Source: Pectobacterium zantedeschiae
Lineage (GTDB): Bacteria > Pseudomonadota > Gammaproteobacteria > Enterobacterales > Enterobacteriaceae
DNA length: 64,000 nucleotides
Direction: 5' to 3'
NCBI RefSeq assembly: GCF_004137795.1
Contig: NZ_NWTM01000001.1
Coordinates: 981,229 to 1,045,228 of the forward strand
Shown: positions 48,331-57,284 of the stretch, piece after piece
Layout: each line of letters begins with the position of its first letter
Position numbering within the stretch: position 1 is the first letter of the stretch
Notes under the pieces: generated by a model
Database searches by the model: none
Told to the model about the DNA's origin: nothing
Seen by the model: the letters and a program-made list of their open reading frames with translations, nothing else
Made by a program: the position numbers and the translations under genes

Positions 48331-49086
48331 ATGTTTGTTAGACAGAATCTGAAGACGCTAGCTTCAGTATTGGTTGTTTTATGTTCAATTTTTACAACAG
48401 GATATAGTGCAATGAAAAGATTGCCTGCCGAACAGTTTTTTAGTGGCTCCCAACTTATGTTAGCGCATGCTATAGAGCGTAGCGATTCTGTCGATGTAAA
48501 GGACCTTGCTGGAAAAACTGATTTAAATAAGCCGGGTGCACAGGATATGACAATTCTTTTCTTTGCATTGCAAAGCGCTTATGGAAAGGATCCCCAGCAG
48601 TTGGCAATTATGGCTGTGTTAGTTGGATCTGGTGCAGACCCATTGCAGCAGATCCCCGATATGGGAAGTGTGGCTGAAGTTGTTGCCCGTTCAGATGATG
48701 ACGTTTTTATGAAAGCGTTAATTGATGGTGGTATGAGCCCTAACTCGATGGTGGAAGAGACGCCAATCATTTTCGATGCCGCATATGAACACAGTATACG
48801 TGTTTTGAAGTACCTCACTTCTAAAGGTGCAAATATTAATTTACAAGACTCGCTAGGGCAGACAGTTTTAACTGAGGCACTTTCGCGGGATGAATATGAA
48901 GTTGTTATATGGCTGTTGCAACATGGAGCCGATCCGAGGATTAAGACAAAAGCGGGATGGCAGTTTAGTCATATGCTAGAAGATACGATGAATTTACATC
49001 CAAATAAAATGGTAAAAGCTAAGCTGGAGAAAATACGCGAATTGGCCGTAAGCAAAGGTATGGTGTGGCCACCTGTTGTTCGATAA
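48331..49086 (+). CDS. Ankyrin-type lipase-immunity paralogue 1, lipobox Cys lost
   Basis: A 251-residue protein with N-terminal hydrophobic segment and four or five ankyrin-like helices (DMTILFFALQSA, GSGADPLQQIPDMGSVAEVV, SKGANINLQDSLGQTVL, LLQHGADPRIKTKAGW). It starts 12 bases after the lipase gene behind GGAGG, so it is the likely cognate immunity. The two paralogues have a lipobox Cys (GCNAM); here the codon is TAT (Tyr25, GYSAM), so it cannot be lipidated. It may be cleaved by signal peptidase I or stay anchored. Its C-terminal third differs from the other two. Confidence 0.82.
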   Translation: MFVRQNLKTLASVLVVLCSIFTTGYSAMKRLPAEQFFSGSQLMLAHAIERSDSVDVKDLAGKTDLNKPGAQDMTILFFALQSAYGKDPQQLAIMAVLVGSGADPLQQIPDMGSVAEVVARSDDDVFMKALIDGGMSPNSMVEETPIIFDAAYEHSIRVLKYLTSKGANINLQDSLGQTVLTEALSRDEYEVVIWLLQHGADPRIKTKAGWQFSHMLEDTMNLHPNKMVKAKLEKIRELAVSKGMVWPPVVR

Positions 49087-49130
49087 TCGCAGGCAAGGAT
49101 AATAACTACTATTAATTTGATGGAGGCGGT

Positions 49131-49883
49131 ATGTTTACCCATTTTATAAAAAAATTAACACGCCGTTTTTGGATATTATTTTTATTTTCAGCATCAGGGT
49201 GTAATGCAATGAATAAATTTCCCCCAGAAAATTACTTTCATGGAGCTCAATTGACACTAGCACAAGCTATTGCTAATGGAAATATTTCAGAGATCGAGGT
49301 GCTTGCCCCGAATACTGCACTGAATAAGCCCGGAGTAGAAGATATGACGCTTTTGTTCTATGCCGTGCAGGCAGCAAAGGATAGAAACGAACGGCAGATA
49401 GCAGCGATCCGCCAATTGGTAAAAAATGGTGCCGATCCGCTTCAGGATGTACCTGACATGGGAAGTGTTGCTGAAGTCTTGGCAACATCGCCATACCCAA
49501 TTTACATGCAAGCACTGTTGGATGGCGGAATGAGTGCAAATGCAAAAATTATGGGACGTCCAGTATTCTATCGTGCTGCTTCTGATAATACTTTATCAAC
49601 GCTCAAGTTGATGGTGGAGAGAGGCGGTGATATCAATCAAGGTGATAGTTTAGGAAGATCGGTACTTATGTATGCACTGGATGGAATGCAATTAGATACT
49701 GTTGAGTGGTTATTAAATCATGGCGCCAATCCTAATGCTGTTGAGACCAATACAGGTTGGTCATTTATGCGGCAGCTTGATGATGTTATAACGCGCAATG
49801 GAGGTGATACCGGTGCGACTCACAAGAAATTGATGGAGATCATTCAGTTAGCTAAACAAAAAGGTGGTCGTCCTTATCTCTAG
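49131..49883 (+). CDS. Ankyrin-type lipase-immunity paralogue 2 (lipoprotein)
   Basis: A 250-residue lipoprotein. The signal segment ends in the lipobox ASGC (C24), then NAMNKFPPENYFHGAQLTLA and ankyrin-like repeats (VKNGADPLQDVPDMGSVAEV, LDGMQLDTVEWLLNHGANPN). Probably periplasmic, where it could bind an incoming lipase. GGAGGCGGT precedes the ATG. It has a different N-terminal half from paralogues 1 and 3 but a C-terminal half nearly identical to paralogue 3. Confidence 0.82.
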   Translation: MFTHFIKKLTRRFWILFLFSASGCNAMNKFPPENYFHGAQLTLAQAIANGNISEIEVLAPNTALNKPGVEDMTLLFYAVQAAKDRNERQIAAIRQLVKNGADPLQDVPDMGSVAEVLATSPYPIYMQALLDGGMSANAKIMGRPVFYRAASDNTLSTLKLMVERGGDINQGDSLGRSVLMYALDGMQLDTVEWLLNHGANPNAVETNTGWSFMRQLDDVITRNGGDTGATHKKLMEIIQLAKQKGGRPYL

Positions 49884-50145
49884 GATAAGGATCAATAGTG
49901 ATAAATATTTCACTTCCAAAATAATAAAAAGGTAAGTGTCAGGATACGGTTTTATTATTTTTAGCACTTTTGTCGTATGAATATAAAACCGTTGCTGAGT
50001 CGTTGTATTTCAGTGCATTTCGTGTGAATTAGTTGCTTTTTATCTATTGTAATAAATTGATATGCCGCTAGCGTGAGTTGGTCTTTCATAGTTGCCAGAA
50101 AAATTTACTTAACAACGCCATCTCTAAGATGGAGGTCAGACGTTT

Positions 50146-50895
50146 GTGAGAAAAAATCTGAATAAATTAGCTTCAATGTCGCTTGTTTTATGCTTATTTT
50201 TTACGACAGGGTGTAACGCAATGAAAAAGTTACCTGCCGAACAGTTTTTTAGTGGATCCCAACTTATGTTAGCGCACGCTATAGAACGTAGCGATTCTGT
50301 CGAGGTAAAGGACCTTGCTGGAAAAACTGATTTAAATAAACTTGGTGCGCAGGATATGACAATACTTTTCTTTGCATTGCAAAGCGCTTATGGAAAGAAC
50401 TCCCAGCAGTTGGCAATTATGGCAGAGTTAGTTAGATCTGGAGCAAATCCATTGCAGCAGGTCCCCAATATGGGAAGTGTCGCTGAAGTTGTTGCAACTT
50501 CGCCTTATCCAGAATACATGCAAGCCATAATTGATGGCGGGATGGATGTTAATGTAAAAATTCAAGGTCAGCCTTTGCTTCATGATGCTGCTTCCGACGA
50601 TACCATTAAAACGCTAACGTTGATGGTTGAGCGTGGTGCTAACGTGAATGCCGTTGACTCATTAGGTAAAGCGACAATTATGGCAGCACTGGATGGAATG
50701 CAATTAGATACTGTCGAGTGGTTATTAAATCATGGCGCTAATCCTAATATTATTGAGACCAATACAGGCTGGTCATTTATGCGACAGCTTGATGATGTTA
50801 TAACGCGAAATAATGGTGATACCGGTGCGACTCACAAGAAATTGATGGACATCCTTCAGTTAGCTAAACAAAAAGGTGGCCATCCTTATCATTAA
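50146..50895 (+). CDS. Ankyrin-type lipase-immunity paralogue 3 (lipoprotein, chimeric)
   Basis: A 249-residue lipoprotein (TTGC, C23). The N-terminal half is nearly identical to paralogue 1 (KLPAEQFFSGSQLMLAHAIE) and the C-terminal half to paralogue 2 (LNHGANPN, TGATHKKLM). The start is GTG; where paralogue 1 has ATG after GGAGGTCAG, this copy has ACG, so initiation has moved four codons downstream. Spacing from GGAGG to GTG is about ten bases, which may weaken translation. Another copy of the lipase immunity, or an orphan for a related toxin. Confidence 0.8.
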   Translation: MRKNLNKLASMSLVLCLFFTTGCNAMKKLPAEQFFSGSQLMLAHAIERSDSVEVKDLAGKTDLNKLGAQDMTILFFALQSAYGKNSQQLAIMAELVRSGANPLQQVPNMGSVAEVVATSPYPEYMQAIIDGGMDVNVKIQGQPLLHDAASDDTIKTLTLMVERGANVNAVDSLGKATIMAALDGMQLDTVEWLLNHGANPNIIETNTGWSFMRQLDDVITRNNGDTGATHKKLMDILQLAKQKGGHPYH

Positions 50896-50957
50896 CGACA
50901 AATATCAATAGTGATAAATATTTCACTTCGCGAATTCAATATTTTCCTTAAGCATAA

Positions 50958-51001
50958 TTATGGTGACATGTAATGAATAAATTCATTACATGTCACCATA
51001 A
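50958..51001. repeat. Perfect 21-bp inverted repeat with 2-base spacer
   Basis: The left arm TTATGGTGACATGTAATGAA(T) is followed by AA and its exact reverse complement. It lies between immunity paralogue 3 and rhs. There is no T run on either side, so it is not a standard terminator. It could form a long RNA hairpin or a DNA cruciform, or be a protein-binding or recombination site. Confidence 0.85.
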
Positions 51002-51133
51002 CGCTCGTTATTAAAAAATAAAGAATTAAATTATCTTTAGTGCGTTTATATAACAACCTTCGTTCTGCTCTTCAAAATCTACGATATAAATTTTCAACCT
51101 GATTAATAAGCGACTTTTTCGCATGGAGTGCCA

Positions 51134-54100
51134 ATGGCAACAGGAAATACGATTGGTAAATTACAGTATGCACCTGCACCACAGGGCCATGTGACGGCGG
51201 GCAGTGCCAACCCGCCGAAACAGAAATCTTGGTGGAGTCGCTACGGTGACTGGGTGCATACCGGTCTGGATGTATTAGGTGCAGTGCCGATTATCGGCGC
51301 CGTTGCTGATGGTGCCAACGCGGCCATTTACACCGCTGAAGGTGATTACGGTAATGCGGCGTTATCGGCAGCGTCCGCTGCCGCTAACTTTGTTCCGGGT
51401 GGAGGTGCGGCTTTCAAAGCGGGCAAGCTGGCTGCGAAAGCGGGTAAAGCGGTAGACGCAGTGAAAGCAGGTAAAAAAGCAGTAAAAGAGGGTGCAGTGC
51501 TGGCGGAAAAGGCTGCGATGAAAGCCGAAGCCACGGCCGTCAAAGCGGAATCCAAGGTGGTAAAAAAGGAAGCCGGTGAGACTATTAAGGCCAAGAAGGC
51601 AGGCAGTGAGAAAGGCGGCAGTAACAAAGGCCACACGCAGAAAAATACCGAGCCGTGCAAGATCCCGCAAAGTCCGTTGCCGCAGGTGGATATGGCGATT
51701 GGTAGCCCGGTCAATCCGCTGCTGGGCATCAAAGTACTGTTTGAGGCGGAAGACAACGACTTCTCCTTCCCAGCATCCGTACCGCTTAACTGGCAGCGCT
51801 ACTACTTCTCCGACGAGATCGGTAATGGCTGGCTGGGGCAGGGGTGGTCGCTGCCATTTTCCCAGGAGATGCGTCAACACCATCAGCAGTTGGTACTGAT
51901 TGATGAGCAAGGACGCGAGATCGCTTTTCCTTATCCGCAACTCGGCCATGAGCCGCAGTTGCATCGCTATGAACAGCTCTCGCTGTCCCAGCCTCAACCG
52001 GGTGAATTCTGCATTTCCAGCGCTGACGGCGGCCAGCACTGGCACTTTGCCCATCAGGCTGGCGCGGGGCGCTGGCTGCTCTCGGCGATCGCCGATCGCC
52101 ATAACAACCGCTTGACGCTGCATTACAACGCGCAGCATCTACCTGTTCAGATTGAAGACAGTGCCGGTCGCCGCTTCCACATCCACGTTACCCTGCTCAG
52201 TCTGGCCGATGGCAGCGAGGTTGAGCGTATAACCGGCGTCAGTGTGAGCCATCCGTCTGAGCCGCTCAACATAGAAAAACTCTGCGGCTATGACTACTCA
52301 CCGCAGGGGGATCTCATCGCAGTACGTAATGAACTGGGTGACGTGCTGCGTGAGTTCCGCTATCGCAATCACATGATGGTGGCGCACCGCCGCGCAGGTG
52401 AAATGGAGTGCTTTTACCATTACGACAGACATACCCCCGACGGTAAGGTACTGGCGCATCGCGACAGCCTCGGTGGTGAATGGCGCTTCGAATATGGCCA
52501 CAACTGTACCACCGTCACGGATGTGCTGGGGCGCGTGACGCGTTACGACGTAGATGAACATCAGGAACTGACAGGTTACCGGGACGCGATGGGGGGGAAT
52601 ATCTGCATCCGGCGCAACGTGCGCGGGCAGATGACGCAACTGACCGATCAGGCTGGGCGCGTGACGCGTTATCGCTACGACGAGCGGGGTAATTGCACGG
52701 CGGTGAGTGAGCCAGACGGGCAGACCACGCATTTCGACTATCATGAGCGCTGGAATCTGCCGGTACGCGTCACTGACATGCTAGGTGGCACGCGTGAATA
52801 TCACTATGACATTGCGGGTAACCTTATCCGCGTGACGGATGAGATAGGTCGCATCACCGAATATAACCACGATGATCGGGGCAATCTGGTGCGCATCCGC
52901 GACGCAGCGGCGGGCGTGCAGCAACTGTGCTGGAATAGCGCTGATTTTCTTGTCAGTCATACTGACTGCTCCGGGCGCACCACCACGTTTGAGTACGATA
53001 AATACGGCTGGCTGAAACAGCAAACCGATGCCGCTGGTCACCAAACCACCCTATATCACGGTCGTGATGGCCAGCCTCTGCGCATCGTACACGCCGACGG
53101 CAGTACCGAGCGGGCTGAGTTTGACCGCTGGCAGAGGCTGACGGCCTGGCATGATGCACAGGGGCAGGTTACGCGCTGGACGCTGGCGGCCGATGGCCTG
53201 CCGCTAACCCGAACGGATGCACTGGGGCACCAGGTCGGTTACGAGTACGACCCCGCACGCCGCTTGACGGCGCTCATCAATGAAAACGGTGCCCGCCATA
53301 CCTTCAGCTATGACGCGCGGGATAACCTGGTGTGCGAACGTGGCTTTGACGGCAACACGACACGCTATGAATTCGATGACGGCGGCTATTTACAGGTACG
53401 CATGGAGGATGGTGACGGCTTCGGGCCGTGTATCCTCACTCGCTACCAGCGCGATGCCGCCGGACGACTGCTGGAGAAGCTGACGGCACGCGGTGGTGAT
53501 ACCCGCTGGCAACGGACCCGCTATGGTTACGATGCGCTCGGTCGTCTTACAACTGGCGTTAACCACGGTGGCCGGGTAGAGCTGGAGTGGGACGATGCCG
53601 GACAGCTTAAGACGGAGCGCACCCTTATACGCGGCGTCAGTTATGAACTCCGTCATCAGTACGACGAACTGGGAAACCGCACGCACACTCAGTTGCCGGA
53701 CGGCCACGAACTGAAACACTTCTATTACGGTAGCGGGCATCGTCTTCAGGTCAATCTCGGCAGTCGGGTCATCAGCGAAAGTGAGCGTGACGTGCTGCAC
53801 CGGGAAGTGCGCCGTACGCAGGGTACCATCGCCAGCGACTACGTGCACGATGAGATGGGGCGTCTGGTGAGCCAGCGTGCCGGGGGAGGCGGGAAGACGG
53901 CGGTGGCGCGTGATTACGCCTGGCGGCGTGACGGGCAACTGATGCAGATGGTGGACAAGTACACCGGCGATCACCGCTATGAATACGACGTGTTGGGGCG
54001 TTTGACACTGGCGGGCGACGAGCGATTTGCCTTCGATCCGGCGCACAATCTGCTGAACAGCGCTCAGGCGCAACCGTTGCAGAACAACCGGTTGCAGGTG

Positions 54101-55123
54101 TTTGAGGACAAGCGCTGGGCGTATGACAGTTTTGGCAATGTCGCTGAGAAGCGAATTGGTCGACATACGGTGCAGCAGTTCAGTTGGAGCGTGGAGCATC
54201 AACTGACGGCAACAGTCAGTACGCGCAACGGCACGCCACAGCGAACAACGTATGGCTACGATGCCTTTGGTCGCCGCAGCTGGAAGCGTGATACCTTCGG
54301 CGTAACACACTTTATCTGGGACGGGAACCGCCTGCTAAGCGAGGTTCGTGGTTCACGTCATCATCTGTGGATCTACGGAGATGAAGGCTTTGTGCCGCTG
54401 GCGCAGGTAAGCCTGCAACAGGGTGAGACGGAGCACGAAGCACAGGTGTACTGGTATCACAACGACGTTTCCGGCCTGCCACGTGAGATGACGGGTCAGG
54501 ATGGAAACCTGATCTGGCGTGCAGAATATCGGGCGTGGGGCAACACGGTGCGGGTGGAGCAGGCGGAAATGTCGCATTCCGAGCCAGTACACCAGCCGCT
54601 GCGCTATCAGGGGCAGTACTTTGACGCAGAAACGGGCTTGCACTACAATCGGTTCCGATACTATGACCCGGATGCAGGCCGATTTGTCAGTCAGGATCCG
54701 ATAGGGCTGGCAGGGGGACTGAATCTTTATCAATATGCGCCGAATCCGTTGGGATGGATCGATCCGCTGGGGTTGAGTAAGTGCAGCCCAACTGAAAAAT
54801 ATGAAGTTGGTACTTTTGATGATTTGCAACGACGGTCAAAAGTGGGGGACAAGCTTGATATTCATCATGTCACTCAAAAACATCCAGCAGGTCAGATTAT
54901 TACTGGATATGATCCGAAAACAGCACCATCAATGGCTGTTCCCAGAACCGAACACAGGCAGATACCCACTATCAAAGGGCCGTTTACAGGTACAGCAAGA
55001 GATTTGCTTGCAAAAGATATAAGAGATCTTCGTAACTATACCAATGCACCACCATCGTCTATTAAAGACTTAATCAGATTGAATAAAAAAACCTTCCCTG
55101 AAGCTTTCCTTAAATTAAGGTGA
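51134..55123 (+). CDS. Rhs-repeat effector with variable C-terminal toxin
   Basis: A 1329-residue Rhs protein. The N-terminal ~180 residues include a hydrophobic segment (DVLGAVPIIGAVADGANAA) and a Lys/Ala-rich helix, and no PAAR domain. The core has many YD repeats (YRYDERGNCTAV, YGYDALGRL). The conserved end is FRYYDPDAGRFVSQDPIGLA..NPLGWIDPLGL. The last ~113 residues are the toxin, with DIHHVTQKHPAGQ and PRTEHRQIP, a His-rich pattern that suggests an HNH/His-Me-finger-like nuclease, not proven. ATG 51134 (GGAGTGCCA upstream) is chosen over GTG 51128. T6SS delivery is inferred from position behind vgrG. Confidence 0.9.
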   Translation: MATGNTIGKLQYAPAPQGHVTAGSANPPKQKSWWSRYGDWVHTGLDVLGAVPIIGAVADGANAAIYTAEGDYGNAALSAASAAANFVPGGGAAFKAGKLAAKAGKAVDAVKAGKKAVKEGAVLAEKAAMKAEATAVKAESKVVKKEAGETIKAKKAGSEKGGSNKGHTQKNTEPCKIPQSPLPQVDMAIGSPVNPLLGIKVLFEAEDNDFSFPASVPLNWQRYYFSDEIGNGWLGQGWSLPFSQEMRQHHQQLVLIDEQGREIAFPYPQLGHEPQLHRYEQLSLSQPQPGEFCISSADGGQHWHFAHQAGAGRWLLSAIADRHNNRLTLHYNAQHLPVQIEDSAGRRFHIHVTLLSLADGSEVERITGVSVSHPSEPLNIEKLCGYDYSPQGDLIAVRNELGDVLREFRYRNHMMVAHRRAGEMECFYHYDRHTPDGKVLAHRDSLGGEWRFEYGHNCTTVTDVLGRVTRYDVDEHQELTGYRDAMGGNICIRRNVRGQMTQLTDQAGRVTRYRYDERGNCTAVSEPDGQTTHFDYHERWNLPVRVTDMLGGTREYHYDIAGNLIRVTDEIGRITEYNHDDRGNLVRIRDAAAGVQQLCWNSADFLVSHTDCSGRTTTFEYDKYGWLKQQTDAAGHQTTLYHGRDGQPLRIVHADGSTERAEFDRWQRLTAWHDAQGQVTRWTLAADGLPLTRTDALGHQVGYEYDPARRLTALINENGARHTFSYDARDNLVCERGFDGNTTRYEFDDGGYLQVRMEDGDGFGPCILTRYQRDAAGRLLEKLTARGGDTRWQRTRYGYDALGRLTTGVNHGGRVELEWDDAGQLKTERTLIRGVSYELRHQYDELGNRTHTQLPDGHELKHFYYGSGHRLQVNLGSRVISESERDVLHREVRRTQGTIASDYVHDEMGRLVSQRAGGGGKTAVARDYAWRRDGQLMQMVDKYTGDHRYEYDVLGRLTLAGDERFAFDPAHNLLNSAQAQPLQNNRLQVFEDKRWAYDSFGNVAEKRIGRHTVQQFSWSVEHQLTATVSTRNGTPQRTTYGYDAFGRRSWKRDTFGVTHFIWDGNRLLSEVRGSRHHLWIYGDEGFVPLAQVSLQQGETEHEAQVYWYHNDVSGLPREMTGQDGNLIWRAEYRAWGNTVRVEQAEMSHSEPVHQPLRYQGQYFDAETGLHYNRFRYYDPDAGRFVSQDPIGLAGGLNLYQYAPNPLGWIDPLGLSKCSPTEKYEVGTFDDLQRRSKVGDKLDIHHVTQKHPAGQIITGYDPKTAPSMAVPRTEHRQIPTIKGPFTGTARDLLAKDIRDLRNYTNAPPSSIKDLIRLNKKTFPEAFLKLR

Positions 55124-55128
55124 TAAAA

Positions 55129-55479
55129 ATGGATGCGCAAAAATTTATTAATGTATTAAATACCGAGGTTAGAGATGCTGCAGTGGAAGATACGATCTCC
55201 ATCCTTGAATCACCACCTGGCAGAAAGCCTGCTAAAGAACTTATTGAATTGTCTGTATTTTATAATCAGCAGACAGAAGAGAATAAGTTTTTGATTAATA
55301 AAATAATTAAATATGTGGCTGACGATGCAGTGTTCGGTATGCTATGTGTGCTCGACGGAGTTCGAGCAATAGAAGATGATAATAAAGGTGATCTAGTTCT
55401 TAATTATCAAAATACAAACGGAGTATCTGTTGCGCTAAATGCCAGTAAAGATCTGCATGATATTTTCAATGCGAGTTAA
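55129..55479 (+). CDS. Rhs immunity protein (RhsI-type)
   Basis: A 116-residue, probably cytoplasmic, helical acidic protein (MDAQKFINVLNTEVRDAAVE, KPAKELIELSVFYNQQ). The family is not recognised. It starts five bases after the rhs stop; AAGGTGATAAAA places ATG 55129 correctly, although a GTG overlapping the rhs stop (55120) is in frame. Its AT-rich composition matches the toxin tip rather than the GC-rich rhs core, as expected for a toxin-immunity module exchanged as a unit. It should neutralise the Rhs C-terminal toxin. Confidence 0.85.
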   Translation: MDAQKFINVLNTEVRDAAVEDTISILESPPGRKPAKELIELSVFYNQQTEENKFLINKIIKYVADDAVFGMLCVLDGVRAIEDDNKGDLVLNYQNTNGVSVALNASKDLHDIFNAS

Positions 55480-55540
55480 GTAAAAAATGGAAATAATCTT
55501 AACGATCCTCCGGCTTTTTATTTTATATGTTGGGCAATCG

Positions 55541-55728
55541 CTATAAATTAATCTGCGTTTCAACAATAATCCTGCCCCGATCAACGGTGATGGTGATCGG
55601 CATCCCGGTCATAAACCCCGACTCCTCCAGCCAGCGGCCTTTAAGGTGGATGGCTGACTGCCGTGGGGATTATGGATGCCTTGGCCGTCAGTGTCGTAAC
55701 GTCGGATCGGCAAGCTAACCATACTCAT
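55541..55728 (-). pseudogene. symE: SymE-family toxin remnant, frameshifted
   Basis: On the minus strand, ATG 55728 (AGGAAACGTAG upstream) opens MSMVSLPIRRYDTDG. In the next frame the SymE core follows: SAIHLKGRWLEESGF, then MTGMPITITVDRGRIIV, ending ETQINL at TAG 55541-55543. The 188-base span is not a multiple of three, so one frameshift separates the halves. SymE-like AbrB-fold genes are often found beside Rhs loci. Confidence 0.75.
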
Positions 55729-55848
55729 CTACGTTTCCTATGAGCGTCGCATTAATGAAAATATTTATTTGCGAATAATAACGTTTTGAAAATCATCAAC
55801 GTTCTATGGTGTTGCCTGAAAATTCACTGACCCGAAAACGTGGAAACA

Positions 55849-57174
55849 ATGAGAACGACGTTATCTTTCTTGCCTGTATGTATCAGTCTTGCTTTCTTAT
55901 CATTGGATGCTCAGGCATCCGTGCAGGTATGCCGCCCTCCGGTTGTTAGCGAAGGGAACGCCCTCGCAACATCGGCTATTCAGCATGCGATTGACCAATG
56001 TTCACAAGCTGGCGGTGGCCGCGTCGAACTTTCTGCCGGGGTATGGCAAAGTGGGCCATTGTTATTAAAAGATAATGTGGAATTGTATCTGGCGGCGGGA
56101 AGCCGGTTGACAGCCAGTTATCAGGGCGATGCGTTTAAACCGGGGTTCATTTCGGCGCCAGCGCATGAAGGCGAAGCATTTATTCTGGCGAAAGATGTAA
56201 AAAACATTGCGATTGCAGGGCCCGGTGTCATTGATGGTCAGGGGCAGCAGCGTTGGTGGCCGCTTGCCACCGAGGCACGTAATCACCTTAAGCACGGGGA
56301 TACCGATTGGTTTACTCAACATTATCCGGGCATTCCGACGGGCAATGGTATGCCGCGCCCATGGCTGATTGAATTTGCCAATGTGTCACAGGGGAAAATT
56401 TCCGGTATCGGGATAGAAAATTCCCCCATGTGGAATCTGGTCATCCGCGACAGTCACCATATAGAAGTTACTAACAGCACCATCACCAATCCGTCCGATT
56501 CACCCAATACCGATGGCATCGATATTATTTCCTCTCGTCAGGTCCACCTCCACCATCTGAATATCTCCACCGGTGATGACAACATTTCGGTTAAGTCGGG
56601 TCTGGCAAAACGGGCTGATGATGCAGAAAGCCGTGATATCACTATTGACCATATTCTGTCGGAAAATGGACACGGCATCTCAATTGGCAGTGAAACCATT
56701 AATGGTATTGGCAAGGTCACCCTACAGGACCTGTATTTTACGGGTACCGAAAACGGTGTGCGCATTAAGTCCGGGCGCGATCGTGGCGCAAATATCGGCC
56801 CGGTGATTATCCGTAATGTCACGATGCAGCAGGTTAAAACACCACTGGTGATTACCGACAGTTATGGTGGCAATGGGGGGTACTCGTCTGACAGCGTTAG
56901 CCCGATAAAATACCAGACGCTGACCACCACAACTCCCAACATTCACGATGTTACCCTTCAACATATTGAGGCAAGCGGTGCAACCCATGCTGGGATTATC
57001 AGTGGATTACCGGAGGCACCGTTAAAGAATATCCATCTGGAATCGGTACATATTACGGCGAAAACGGGATTACAGAGTCGTTATGTATCGGGTTGGCAAA
57101 AGCAGGTGGCGGTGGATGTTCAGGATGGCGAATCGCAGTTATCCGGGAACAATGTTGACTGGGTTTCACCGTGA
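55849..57174 (+). CDS. Exported GH28 polygalacturonase
   Basis: A 441-residue pectin-degrading enzyme with signal peptide MRTTLSFLPVCISLAFLSLD..AQA. All GH28 catalytic motifs are present: NTDG (D222), GDDN (D243, D244), GHG (H275) and RIKS (R305, K307). A right-handed beta-helix is expected. It hydrolyses the polygalacturonate backbone of plant cell walls; endo or exo action is not certain. GTG 55840 is in frame, but ATG 55849 opens at the signal peptide. It stands alone and strongly supports a soft-rot plant pathogen. Confidence 0.92.
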   Translation: MRTTLSFLPVCISLAFLSLDAQASVQVCRPPVVSEGNALATSAIQHAIDQCSQAGGGRVELSAGVWQSGPLLLKDNVELYLAAGSRLTASYQGDAFKPGFISAPAHEGEAFILAKDVKNIAIAGPGVIDGQGQQRWWPLATEARNHLKHGDTDWFTQHYPGIPTGNGMPRPWLIEFANVSQGKISGIGIENSPMWNLVIRDSHHIEVTNSTITNPSDSPNTDGIDIISSRQVHLHHLNISTGDDNISVKSGLAKRADDAESRDITIDHILSENGHGISIGSETINGIGKVTLQDLYFTGTENGVRIKSGRDRGANIGPVIIRNVTMQQVKTPLVITDSYGGNGGYSSDSVSPIKYQTLTTTTPNIHDVTLQHIEASGATHAGIISGLPEAPLKNIHLESVHITAKTGLQSRYVSGWQKQVAVDVQDGESQLSGNNVDWVSP

Positions 57175-57284
57175 AAACCTCTCCAACCCTCGTATTGTTA
57201 TAGCAAAAAGAGCCATGCTAGGTACATGCATGGCTAAATCCACGCTGTGGATAGTATTAATCAGGATTTAATCGGACTGTATTA

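Noticed and set aside
51362-52138. 258-codon open frame antisense to the rhs N-terminal region
   Set aside because: Shadow of the rhs gene; low-complexity translation and no RBS.
53390-54310. 306-codon open frame antisense to rhs
   Set aside because: Entirely inside the repetitive Rhs core; a mirror of the YD repeats with no independent evidence.
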